26,240 nucleotides of DNA, taken from contig UQJP01000039.1 in assembly GCA_900541415.1 (NCBI GenBank), forward strand, positions 1-26,240. The letters run 5' to 3'. The position numbers and the translations under genes are program-made. This DNA comes from an uncultured Odoribacter sp. GTDB lineage: Bacteria; Bacteroidota; Bacteroidia; Bacteroidales; Marinifilaceae. Within the stretch, counting starts at the first letter, position 1. Each line of letters opens with the position of its first letter. Of the stretch, positions 17,007-25,270 are shown piece after piece. Under the pieces are notes generated by a model. It worked only from the letters and a program-made list of their open reading frames with translations, searched no databases and was not told the origin of the DNA.

Positions 17007-18503
17007 ATGGCTCATTACATCAAAGAAGTATCCCGCACATTTGGAGAATATCTGTTAATTCCGTCGCTTACCACCAAAGAGTGTACGCCGGACAATGTTT
17101 CTTTAAAAACTCCTATCGTTAAATTCCGTAAAGGAGAAACGTCGAAAATACAGTTAAACATCCCATTTGTATCGGCAATCATGCAAGCCGTATCTGACGA
17201 TGGGCTGGCAATTGCTTTGGCACGTAACGGCGGTTTATCATTTATCTTCGGCTCTCAACCCATCGAAAGCCAGGCAGAAATGGTACGCAAGGTGAAAAAA
17301 TTCAAAGCAGGCTTCGTGGTTAGTGATTCAAACCTCCGTGCCGATAGCACCCTAAGAGATATTGTCCGCCTGAAAGAACAAACCGGACATGCCAGCGTGG
17401 CTATCACCGACGACGGAACTCCCAACGGCAAACTGCTGGGAATCGTTACCAGTCGCGACTACCGTCTGAAAACCGACTCCTTAGACCGTCCGGTGGCAGA
17501 ATTTATGACCCCGTTCGACAATCTGATCGTAGGGAAATTGGGGATCACCCTGAGCGAAGCAAACAACATCATTTGGGAACACAAATTGAATTGCCTTCCG
17601 ATCATCGATGAAAATCAAAAACTACAATATTTCGTATTCCGCAAAGACTACGACAATCACATAGAAAACCCCAACGAATTGTTGGATAGCCATAAAAAAT
17701 TGATCGTAGGCGCAGGAATCAACACCCGCGACCACAAAGAACGTGTTCCGGCCCTGATCAATGCAGGGGCAGACATCCTTTGCGTAGATTCATCCGACGG
17801 TTTTTCAGAATGGCAGAGTGAGACTATCCGCTGGGTGAAAGAAGAATATAAAGATGAAGTGAAAGTAGGTGGCGGAAACGTGGTGGACAAAGAAGGTTTC
17901 ATGTATCTTGTTGAAGCCGGAGCCGACTTTGTAAAAGTAGGTATAGGCGGTGGATCTATCTGTATCACCCGGGAACAAAAAGGGATAGGACGCGGACAAG
18001 CAACTGCGTTGATCGAAGTATGCCAGGCACGCCAGGAATATTTCGAAAAAACAGGTATATATATTCCTATCTGTTCCGACGGCGGACTGGTGCATGACTA
18101 CCATATGGTGCTGGCACTGGCTATGGGTGCCGACTTCCTGATGATGGGACGCTACTTTGCCCGCTTCGACGAAAGCCCGACCAAAAAACTGAGCATGGGA
18201 AATACCTATGTGAAAGAATATTGGGGAGAAGGTTCCAACCGGGCACAAAACTGGCAACGCTATGATATGGGGGGAAAAGAATCGCTGAAATTTGAAGAAG
18301 GTGTCGATAGCTATGTTCCCTATGCCGGAAAGCTGAAAGACAACCTGAATGTGACTTTAGGCAAGATTAAAGCCACGATGTGCAGTTGCGGCTCTATCAC
18401 CATTCCTCAATTACAGGAAACGGCAAAAATCACGTTAGTGTCTTCAACCTCTATCGTAGAAGGAGGTGCACACGATGTGATTTTGAAAGAAACCAAAATC
18501 TAA
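17007..18503 (+). CDS. guaB: IMP dehydrogenase
   Basis: Oxidises IMP to XMP with NAD+, the committing step of GMP synthesis. The 498-residue product has the barrel (SAIMQAVSDDGLAIALARNG) interrupted at about residues 95-215 by two CBS-like domains (LLGIVTSRDYR, KLNCLPIIDE). The catalytic loop reads GGSICITR with Cys319, and the flap has WQRYDMGG, the Arg-Tyr pair of IMP dehydrogenases. GMP reductase is therefore unlikely. The N-terminus (RTFGEYLLIPSLTTKECTP) differs from the usual Bacteroides form (YDDVLLIPAYSEV) and resembles a variant common in gut clostridia. It lies 186 nt after the HAD phosphatase gene, with its own candidate promoter and a strong terminator. Confidence 0.9.
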   Translation: MAHYIKEVSRTFGEYLLIPSLTTKECTPDNVSLKTPIVKFRKGETSKIQLNIPFVSAIMQAVSDDGLAIALARNGGLSFIFGSQPIESQAEMVRKVKKFKAGFVVSDSNLRADSTLRDIVRLKEQTGHASVAITDDGTPNGKLLGIVTSRDYRLKTDSLDRPVAEFMTPFDNLIVGKLGITLSEANNIIWEHKLNCLPIIDENQKLQYFVFRKDYDNHIENPNELLDSHKKLIVGAGINTRDHKERVPALINAGADILCVDSSDGFSEWQSETIRWVKEEYKDEVKVGGGNVVDKEGFMYLVEAGADFVKVGIGGGSICITREQKGIGRGQATALIEVCQARQEYFEKTGIYIPICSDGGLVHDYHMVLALAMGADFLMMGRYFARFDESPTKKLSMGNTYVKEYWGEGSNRAQNWQRYDMGGKESLKFEEGVDSYVPYAGKLKDNLNVTLGKIKATMCSCGSITIPQLQETAKITLVSSTSIVEGGAHDVILKETKI

Positions 18504-18526
18504 AACACTTCTTTCAGGACACATAA

Positions 18527-18569
18527 AAAAATCCGAAGAAAGACCTTAAAAAGTTTTCTTCGGATTTTT
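18527..18569. terminator. Bidirectional terminator between convergent guaB and triple-AAA+ genes
   Basis: A perfect 15-bp stem (18527-18541 with 18555-18569, 13-nt loop) begins 23 nt after the guaB stop. T-tracts follow the GC-containing part on both strands, so it can also end the convergent minus-strand transcript. Confidence 0.85.
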
Positions 18570-18652
18570 AATTTATCGTCATTTCAAAAGAGAGAACAAA
18601 ATAGCCTACGAACTTTACTAAAAATTCAGTTCCCTAAATCGTCCCCATTCCT

Positions 18653-21600
18653 TTACACAAATCCGATTCGTTTTCTTTCATTGACCAGCCCTGCAATAAA
18701 AGGCTCTGTAAACATAGCAACATCCTGCTTCTGCACGGAAATTATTTCATCCGGCAATATCGTCTTATGGCTTTTCGCCACCCGTTGCAGACAATTCCGT
18801 ACCAACAGATCGGCCACAATACGCATCAGGCGCGAACTGGCATGGTTACGCTCGTCGGTAACCACCAGCCTCTCTATAAAAGCCGCCATATATTGCCGGG
18901 CTACCACCGTCATCTTCATCCGCTCTTTTTCCAGTCGCCGTTTCAGAATCACCATCAACTCCTCTTTCGTATAGTCTTCGAAATCCAATACATTCACCAT
19001 TTCGGCAAACTGCCCGCTCCCACCGTTAAAACCGGGTGCAACGACCTTCGGCTCGGCATAAATCACGATGTACGAACCGGGACGTACAGCCAACTGGTTC
19101 ATCAATATGGCACGCACCCTCTCCCGGAAGCCTCCGGCGGCTATCAATTTAGGTGAATCCTCATCAAACAGGAAAATCCCGCCTTTCGATCTTTGCAAGG
19201 CTTCACCAATACTATGCTGCGCCTCGTCTTCCGTAAGGCCGATCAGTTTTTCCACCTTAAAATCCTGCACATGTCCTTTATCCACAATTCCCATGGCCTT
19301 ATACAAACGCCCGATAATCCGGGCTGTTGTCCCCTTACCTAAGGCAGAATTTCCCGTAAAACACCATTGCAACGACATCCGGGTGCTCAACTTAATACCC
19401 TGCTGACTATAATGCCGGGCAAGATTCACGAAATCACGGATTTGAGTTTTCAACTTCGCCTGTCCCACCAAATGATCCAGCTCTTTCAGAGCCGTTTCAA
19501 TCTCCGCGTCATTGAAAACATCCCGATCGTAACTGGAAGAATCGAGCAAATCTGCGGGAATATCGATTTCCAAAATTGTAGTCATCTCCTGCCGGGTAAG
19601 TTCTCTCTCCCGGCGAATCTCCATAATCCTGTCGGACATCCGGCGGATAGTTGCTCCCACCATTTTTTCGATCAGTAAAACATTCCCGAAACGTTTATCT
19701 TTCTTATCACAAATCTTACCGATCAAAGTGCGGAACATCTCCAATGCCTTAGGATGAAGCACATATTCCTTCTCTTTGAATTTATCCACGGCGATTTGCA
19801 GCAACTCTTCAGGAGTGTAGTCATTAAACTGGAAACGATAAGGGAAATATTCCTTCAAAGCAGGATTCGTTTCCAACATCTTATCTATCTTATCGGCATA
19901 ACCAGCTAAAATCACAACCATTTCCCCCCAGGTCTCGGTGGACATCACAGAAAGCAGAAGTTCCAGCACAGCCAAGCCATATTCATTGGCAGGCAACACA
20001 TCCGCCTCCTCGATATATAAAACACCGCCTCTGGCGGCTTCCAGCAAAGCCGTAACAACCTGCTGCGGTGACAAACCCGTTTCCGCTCCGAAACCGCGTC
20101 CGTTCTGAACCACCACCTCCGGCTTGTCCAATATCCCCACAGCCTGATAAATCTCTCCGATCATCTTCGCAACGGTCAGCTTCCCTGTTCCGGGATTTCC
20201 GCTAAAAATCATATTTAAAGGAGGCATAACGTCAGTAAAACCATGTTTCTGGCGTTCCCGGATAAAATAAACGTAATTCAGATGATGCAGCAAATCCTGT
20301 TTCAATTGCCCCAATCCCACCATCGTCTTCAATTTTTCAAGCGGCACATCGAAATCCGCTTCCTCCTTTTCCACTATATCGTCTTCCGTAATCAGCATCA
20401 AATCATCGCGCCGATAATCCGTCTTTCCGTTGCTCATCAACCTTTTCGACATCCGCAATTCGGCATCCCCGATACATTCGTCGATAAAATTACCATTGAT
20501 AAAATCAAACTCATTAGCCGTACAGGCAGCCTTCAATATCTTATAAAACTTCTCTTTGGCAGCAGGAGTAAATTGATACTGTCTTTTTTCCAGCTTGATC
20601 TGGGTAATCTCCATTAATTCTTCAGGCGTATAATCCTCAAAGCATAACTGCCGGGAAAATATCTTCTTTAATTCCGGAAGGGCGGCAAGCATATCCTCCA
20701 TTTCGCCTTCCTCATCTGCCAAAATCACCAAAACATTCGGATTCTCTGCCGCGAGAATCCCCGTCAACACACTCAATGCCACAATGCCCCGGTCATTCGG
20801 ATCCTCAGGACAAAACAAATCACCCGCACGGTCGATAAACAACACCCCGTTCTTACTCTGCGCTATGGCCTGTCGTACCAATTGTTCCTCTATGGCAGCC
20901 CCATCCCTCACCAAAAGATTACGATTGCAATGATACACGGCGGCATTAGGCAATATTCCCAGGCTATAAAATAACTCTCCGACCATTTCGGCCACCGTAT
21001 TTTTCCCGGTTCCGGGATGTCCTGTAAACACCAGATGCATAGCCGGAAAACGGCTGGTAAAACCATTTTTTTGCCGCAAACGGATAAATTCCAGATAATC
21101 GGCCATCCGGGTGATTTCTTCCTTCACCTTCCGCAACCCCACCAACCGGTAAAGCCGGTCTAAAACCTCTTCTTTCCCTTGCGCCGAATAATTTCCGGAA
21201 ACTTCTTCCCGGGATATTGGAGTGATTCCCTGAATCTCCCGATTGAAACGATAAGGCACATCCTTATCGCCGATATTGAAAGGCAAGGTAAACATAAGCT
21301 GGTCGAAACCGGAAACCATAAGCGTATAACTACCCGCTGTCCAAAATCCGCTCCTTTCATCGCTTAAATCCACCACAAAATAAATACAATTCCCGGAAGG
21401 CGTTTTCATATATTGCCCGGAAACCACCCGGCGCAACAATTTCGTATCTCCATTCCCGGACAATACCCGGATCACAAACTCATACACCCACTCTTTTTCC
21501 AAAAGATTTTGTGCCAGCATATAAAACCGGACATCTTTCAATCCCGCCCGATTTAAAACCTTATAGGAATGTACGCGCGCCTCCCCCTCTGCCTGTGTTT

Positions 21601-22084
21601 CATCGCAACAACGGTCTATCCCCGCATCCAGTACCCGGCAATATTCGCTCACCTGGGCACGCCCTTCCATAAAAAACAGGTCTTCGGACGAACCCTGTAC
21701 CCCTCCGATCTCCACCAACACCCGGAAAACCCCTTCCCGAAGCTGAAATCCGTTCAAATCCTTCGCAGTAATCACTTCGTTATAACGGACTATTTCATCG
21801 TCTTTATGCAACTCGATATTCCCCGGCTTTTGAGCGATACAAACTCCTTTCTCCCCGTCAAACCAATAAAGCAACACCTGAATAGAAGCCTTCCAGCCAC
21901 TTTCCACATGCTGCTTATTCAGCAATTCCACATCCACAAAAAGCGTTTCCGCTTCCTGCAAGCTAAACACCGTACGATAGCTCTTTTCACCTAAATAATT
22001 TTCTTCCGGTTTACAACTTAACTGCACGCTTCTGATTGCACAGGCACCCGTTATCTGTTCCTGATCGGTATGTTTATCTGCCAT
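18653..22084 (-). CDS. Large protein with three CbxX/CfxQ-type AAA+ modules and a beta-rich N-terminal region
   Basis: Function not recognised. The 1,143-residue product has a beta-rich N-terminal part (about 1-285, perhaps two Ig-like domains) and three AAA+ modules related to CbbX/SpoVK/EccA. The modules start near residues 314 (LVGLRKVKEEI), 588 (MVGLGQLKQDL) and 872 (LVGQAKLKTQI). Walker A loops are GHPGTGKNT (355-363), GNPGTGKLT (629-637) and GNSALGKGT (911-919); each keeps the Lys but has N, L or G in place of the following Ser/Thr. Walker B reads FIDRA (Asp418-Arg419), YIEEA (692-693) and LFDED (974-975), so module 1 lacks the catalytic Glu. Where CbbX has the SRI/SRF arginine finger, the modules have Ile, Tyr and Glu. 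No signal peptide or membrane segment is visible. The ATG at 22084 is chosen over an in-frame TTG at 22090. The gene stands alone between terminators. Confidence 0.85.
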   Translation of the reverse strand: MADKHTDQEQITGACAIRSVQLSCKPEENYLGEKSYRTVFSLQEAETLFVDVELLNKQHVESGWKASIQVLLYWFDGEKGVCIAQKPGNIELHKDDEIVRYNEVITAKDLNGFQLREGVFRVLVEIGGVQGSSEDLFFMEGRAQVSEYCRVLDAGIDRCCDETQAEGEARVHSYKVLNRAGLKDVRFYMLAQNLLEKEWVYEFVIRVLSGNGDTKLLRRVVSGQYMKTPSGNCIYFVVDLSDERSGFWTAGSYTLMVSGFDQLMFTLPFNIGDKDVPYRFNREIQGITPISREEVSGNYSAQGKEEVLDRLYRLVGLRKVKEEITRMADYLEFIRLRQKNGFTSRFPAMHLVFTGHPGTGKNTVAEMVGELFYSLGILPNAAVYHCNRNLLVRDGAAIEEQLVRQAIAQSKNGVLFIDRAGDLFCPEDPNDRGIVALSVLTGILAAENPNVLVILADEEGEMEDMLAALPELKKIFSRQLCFEDYTPEELMEITQIKLEKRQYQFTPAAKEKFYKILKAACTANEFDFINGNFIDECIGDAELRMSKRLMSNGKTDYRRDDLMLITEDDIVEKEEADFDVPLEKLKTMVGLGQLKQDLLHHLNYVYFIRERQKHGFTDVMPPLNMIFSGNPGTGKLTVAKMIGEIYQAVGILDKPEVVVQNGRGFGAETGLSPQQVVTALLEAARGGVLYIEEADVLPANEYGLAVLELLLSVMSTETWGEMVVILAGYADKIDKMLETNPALKEYFPYRFQFNDYTPEELLQIAVDKFKEKEYVLHPKALEMFRTLIGKICDKKDKRFGNVLLIEKMVGATIRRMSDRIMEIRRERELTRQEMTTILEIDIPADLLDSSSYDRDVFNDAEIETALKELDHLVGQAKLKTQIRDFVNLARHYSQQGIKLSTRMSLQWCFTGNSALGKGTTARIIGRLYKAMGIVDKGHVQDFKVEKLIGLTEDEAQHSIGEALQRSKGGIFLFDEDSPKLIAAGGFRERVRAILMNQLAVRPGSYIVIYAEPKVVAPGFNGGSGQFAEMVNVLDFEDYTKEELMVILKRRLEKERMKMTVVARQYMAAFIERLVVTDERNHASSRLMRIVADLLVRNCLQRVAKSHKTILPDEIISVQKQDVAMFTEPFIAGLVNERKRIGFV

Positions 22085-22317
22085 ATCCAAATTTCTAAAA
22101 GATTAACCCACTCTCCCAGCCTTCCACTTCAACGGAGCATTATCCCCCCGGCCTCTCTCCCTGCACCACCATTTCACGTCCTCTGCCAACCTGAAATCAC
22201 ACCCGATCCCCCGTTTCCTCCCTCTTTCCGATTTTCTTATTTTTTACAAGACTTTTTCAAAGATAAAAAATTAAAAACCATTTTTCATAGCGAACAACTA
22301 CATATTTCACAAAAATA
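22085..22317 (-). other. Long purine-rich leader region of the triple-AAA+ gene
   Basis: There is no convincing gene here. If transcription starts at the -7 box at 22258-22265, the mRNA has a leader of roughly 165 nt. On the minus strand the leader is rich in A and especially G (several runs of four to six G), unlike the AT-rich spacers elsewhere in the window. No strong hairpin was found by eye. Confidence 0.4.
22258..22265 (-). promoter_or_regulatory. Bacteroidota -7 element upstream of the triple-AAA+ gene
   Basis: TATCTTTG on the minus strand matches TAnnTTTG exactly, but ends 173 nt before the ATG, further than at other genes here. No TTG is seen at the expected -33 spacing. Confidence 0.4.
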
Positions 22318-22358
22318 CCCGGAAAGTTATCCATGTATTCACACGATAACTTTCCGGG
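22318..22358 (-). terminator. Terminator after the nitronate monooxygenase-family gene
   Basis: A perfect 13-bp stem (22318-22330 with 22346-22358, 15-nt loop) begins 26 nt past the stop on the minus strand and is followed there by TATTTTTGTG. It separates this gene from the triple-AAA+ gene downstream. Confidence 0.8.
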
Positions 22359-22384
22359 CATCTGCCGAAAATAAAACTCTATAA

Positions 22385-23455
22385 TTATTTCCGGTTAAAT
22401 TCCTCTAATAAAGAACGGAATGTGTCTTTCACAGACATAATCTGGGTAGCCTTGAAAGCATTGGCTCCCGCAAAAGCATATCCGTTTTCCATATTCCCTT
22501 TAAAAGCATTGTATAAAGCCGTTATAATACAATACGGGCTTTTTGAAATGTCACAGGTTTTAATACAATGGAACGGGCACACTTTAGGCTGTTTCGCCCC
22601 TTCCTTGATCTTTTGGATAAAATTACTGAAAATAGCCCTTCCCGGCATCCCTACCGGACTTTTAATAATCTCTATATCCTCCTCGTGCGCATTGATATAA
22701 GTCTGTTTGAAAACATCCGAAGCATCACATTCGATAGTCGTCACAAAACGAGTTCCCATTTGCACCCCGTCAGCCCCCATCTCCATAAAATTGCGAATAT
22801 CTTCACCGGAATAAATCCCCCCGGCAACAATCACCGGAATTTTCCTCTGATATTTTGCTTCAATCTCCCTGACTTCCACCAATACCTCCGGCAAAATATT
22901 TTCCAGTTTATAATGTTCATCGTTTATTTGTTCGTCCTTAAAACCGAGGTGTCCTCCTGCTTTAGGTCCTTCAACCACCAGCGCATCCGGCAGGTAATTA
23001 TAAATGGACTGCCACTTCTCACAGATCAGCTTAGCCGCACGGCCAGAAGAAACAATAGGCACTAATTTCGTCACGCTGTCTTTCTGCAAAAAAGACGGCA
23101 GGTTTAAAGGCATACCCGCTCCTGCAAAGATAATATCCGCTTTTTCCGCAATGGCCGTTTTCACCAGGTCGGCAAAATTCGACAAAGCAACCATGACATT
23201 CACGCCGATCACTCCTTTTGACTTTTCACGGGCTTTGCGCAATTCTTCTTTTAGACCTAATATACTGGCTTCAAGGTAATTTTTCGAAAGGTTCTTATAT
23301 AACACACCCAATCCGGCAGCAGAGATCACCCCTACTCCGCCTTCATTGGCAACGGCTGACGCCAACCCAGAAAGTGAGATTCCTACTCCCATTCCTCCCT
23401 GGATAATCGGCACCGGAATAGACAGATTGCCGATATTCAAATTCTTCATTAACAT
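22385..23455 (-). CDS. Nitronate monooxygenase-family flavoprotein (NPD/FabK-like)
   Basis: FMN-dependent TIM-barrel protein. Family members oxidise alkyl nitronates or reduce enoyl-ACP (FabK); the substrate here is unknown. The 356-residue product has the N-terminal pattern PVPIIQGGMGVGISLSGLAS, then IGVNVMVAL, VVEGPKAGGHLG with the His typical of nitronate oxidising members, IPVIVAGGIYSGEDI and DGVQMGTRFVTT. Near the C-terminus four cysteines occur as CPFHCIKTC then SPYC (Cys293, 297, 301 and 309), a spacing that could hold a metal or Fe-S cluster. A second in-frame ATG at residue 3 could be the true start. It is closed by its own terminator. A hairpin-forming sequence at 23528-23579 lies upstream of the start. 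Confidence 0.85.
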   Translation of the reverse strand: MLMKNLNIGNLSIPVPIIQGGMGVGISLSGLASAVANEGGVGVISAAGLGVLYKNLSKNYLEASILGLKEELRKAREKSKGVIGVNVMVALSNFADLVKTAIAEKADIIFAGAGMPLNLPSFLQKDSVTKLVPIVSSGRAAKLICEKWQSIYNYLPDALVVEGPKAGGHLGFKDEQINDEHYKLENILPEVLVEVREIEAKYQRKIPVIVAGGIYSGEDIRNFMEMGADGVQMGTRFVTTIECDASDVFKQTYINAHEEDIEIIKSPVGMPGRAIFSNFIQKIKEGAKQPKVCPFHCIKTCDISKSPYCIITALYNAFKGNMENGYAFAGANAFKATQIMSVKDTFRSLLEEFNRK

Positions 23456-23527
23456 ATACTGATTATCTAATTAAATATGTAGTAAAGATAGCAGATAATC
23501 AGCGGAAATTTTTCTACTTTCCGGTAT

Positions 23528-23579
23528 GTAACAAGATTTATTTTCACAATGTTAAAAAGTGAATAAATCGTCTTGTTAC
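23528..23579. repeat. Imperfect long inverted repeat upstream of the flavoprotein gene
   Basis: A 9-bp outer stem, GTAACAAGA (23528-23536) with TCTTGTTAC (23571-23579), continues inward with imperfect pairing (TTTATTTTCAC with GTGAATAAA). It begins 73 nt upstream of the flavoprotein ATG and has no T-tract, so a leader structure or regulator site is more likely than a terminator. Confidence 0.5.
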
Positions 23580-23631
23580 CAGCGTTTTATTTTCAGAAAT
23601 CGTTATGAAAAAGTCCCGGAATTAAAAATCA

Positions 23632-23664
23632 GGGTAGCTTTCTGAATGAAACAGAAAACCACCC
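23632..23664. terminator. Terminator after the acetyltransferase gene
   Basis: A 13-bp stem with two G-U type pairs (23632-23644 with 23652-23664, 7-nt loop) starts 24 nt past the acetyltransferase stop. The minus strand continues TGATTTTTAATT. A T-run also follows on the plus strand, although no plus-strand gene ends here. Confidence 0.75.
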
Positions 23665-23687
23665 CGTTTTTTTCTCCGGCCAGCCTT

Positions 23688-24248
23688 TTATTCCTCGTCC
23701 TCCGCTTTCGCTCCCCGGGGTTCGTAATATACCTTTTCTTTTATAATTCCAACGTGTCTTCGAAGTAAGGCCGGATCGGTATACTCCTCATTTCCCATAA
23801 TCCACAACGGCAAGGCGGGACGCATCCCGTCATAAGAAGGCTGCACGTAATCCTTTTCCAATATCTTATAACCATTTCTTTGATAATAGCCGATCCTCCG
23901 GATAGCCATTTCATGATCGGCAGGCTCCACTTCCAATAAACGGACTCCGGTTAAATGGTCTTTTGCAAAATCAAGGATTTGCTGCCCTATCTTATGGTTA
24001 CGCATATCGGCATACACCGCCAAATGTTCAAGATACCAAAAATCTCCGAAATTCCAGTATACAAACAAGCCTGCCAGCTTTCCGTCACACTCCACTGCAT
24101 TATAAAACATCTCGTCCCGCGACTTCAACAACCGCTCCAGCTGAGAAATCTCTCTTCGCTCTTCCAGCGGAAAAGCCTCGATATATAATTCCGCCAACTT
24201 CTTAAAATCTTTATCCTCAGCAGAGGTTATTCGTCTTAAATTCACCAT
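23688..24248 (-). CDS. GNAT-family N-acetyltransferase
   Basis: Probable acetyl-CoA-dependent acetyltransferase with unknown acceptor. The 186-residue product shows the GNAT layout: an N-terminal strand-helix (VNLRRITSAEDKDFKKLAEL), a central strand FWYLEHLAVYADMRNHKIGQ that carries the R-x-x-x-I-G acetyl-CoA loop, and a later conserved part VRLLEVEPADHEMAIRRIGY leading into YYQRNGYKIL. An acidic tail (GAKAEDEE) ends the protein. It starts 26 nt after the EamA transporter stop on the same strand, so the two are probably co-transcribed, and a terminator follows. Confidence 0.86.
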   Translation of the reverse strand: MVNLRRITSAEDKDFKKLAELYIEAFPLEERREISQLERLLKSRDEMFYNAVECDGKLAGLFVYWNFGDFWYLEHLAVYADMRNHKIGQQILDFAKDHLTGVRLLEVEPADHEMAIRRIGYYQRNGYKILEKDYVQPSYDGMRPALPLWIMGNEEYTDPALLRRHVGIIKEKVYYEPRGAKAEDEE

Positions 24249-24274
24249 AACTCATAATTTTATAATTATTTTTT

Positions 24275-25201
24275 CTACCAATTCCGTATCATTTTCCTGA
24301 CACTCAACGGCACCAATTTTCTGATCCCCTCCTTACTATTGGCAAGTATAACAACAGAAACAGCCAATAAAATAACAACCATCCCGCACACCTGCACAAA
24401 TCCGAAACTCTCATGTAAAAACAATACCCCCATTCCCACAGCCGTCAGAGGTTCCATACATCCCAACACGGCAGTGGTGGTCGACCCGACATGCTGTACC
24501 GATAAGATCAACGTAAAATCCGACACTAAAGTTGGAATTAATGCCAGCAACAACAAATAAACTCCTGTAACAGCATCGGGAATGGCGTCCGGCATCTTTC
24601 CTTTTACCAACAGGTTCAGGATAAAAACAATCGAACAGGATAACAACACATAAAACGTCATTTTTAAACCTTCCATCCGGTGTACGCACGACTTATTCAC
24701 TCCCACAATATACAAAGCATACGTCACCACGGTCACCAATGCCAGCAATAATCCCTTCAGACTCACAGCTCCCCCGCCTTCCCCGTGGCTCAATAAATAA
24801 ACCCCCGATATAGCCATAACCGAAGCCACAATCACAGGCAACGACACCTTATCCTTAAAAAACAGAATCATAACAGCCGTGACCACTACCGGATACAGGA
24901 AATGTATCGTCGTTGCAACCCCGCTCGGTATATACAAATAAGCCGTAGTCAATAATAATGCTGTCACCGCATAGAACAGCCCCAGTCCAAATAAAACCCC
25001 GAATTCCTTGAATGAAATTCTCAAATCCTTCCCCCGTGCCAGCAGCCATATCCCCAACGCCAGTGCCGACAACCCGAAACGATAAAACATCACCGAATCC
25101 AAACTGACCCCCGCCTGAAGGGCAGGCAATGCAAACAAGGGGATCAAGCCAAATGTGGACGAAGAAACAATCCCATACAATAAACCTCTCAACTGATTCA
25201 T
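24275..25201 (-). CDS. EamA/DMT-family transporter
   Basis: Inner-membrane permease of the drug/metabolite transporter superfamily; exporters of amino acids or metabolites are common in it, but the substrate here is unknown. From the ATG at 25201 the product is 308 residues with about ten hydrophobic helices in two similar halves. The first half ends near LSVPVIVASVMAISGVYLLS-like sequence and the second near VCGMVVILLAVSVVILANS. The typical second-half motif LGCMEPLTAVGMGVLFLHES is clear. An upstream in-frame ATG at 25249 would add 16 residues (MSGYKRSVFILFYINR) not usual for the family. The gene lies between a Crp/Fnr regulator (upstream, same strand) and a GNAT gene, which suggests a small regulated unit. 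Confidence 0.88.
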   Translation of the reverse strand: MNQLRGLLYGIVSSSTFGLIPLFALPALQAGVSLDSVMFYRFGLSALALGIWLLARGKDLRISFKEFGVLFGLGLFYAVTALLLTTAYLYIPSGVATTIHFLYPVVVTAVMILFFKDKVSLPVIVASVMAISGVYLLSHGEGGGAVSLKGLLLALVTVVTYALYIVGVNKSCVHRMEGLKMTFYVLLSCSIVFILNLLVKGKMPDAIPDAVTGVYLLLLALIPTLVSDFTLILSVQHVGSTTTAVLGCMEPLTAVGMGVLFLHESFGFVQVCGMVVILLAVSVVILANSKEGIRKLVPLSVRKMIRNW

Positions 25202-25270
25202 CCTATTGATATAAAACAATATAAATACACTCCGTTTATAACCGGACATCTCTTTCCCCGGCTAAAATAG

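Noticed and set aside
22085..22090. TTG at 22090 as start of the triple-AAA+ gene.
   Set aside because: An ATG two codons later at 22084 is a stronger start and nothing supports the extra residues.
22140..22172. A ten-residue minus-strand mini-ORF in the leader of the triple-AAA+ gene, ending TAATG with a second tiny frame.
   Set aside because: Such short frames arise by chance, and no repeat of regulatory codons or attenuator hairpin was seen.
22070..22384. A 104-codon plus-strand open frame.
   Set aside because: Its translation is low in complexity and covers the leader and terminator between two minus-strand genes; no recognisable protein features.
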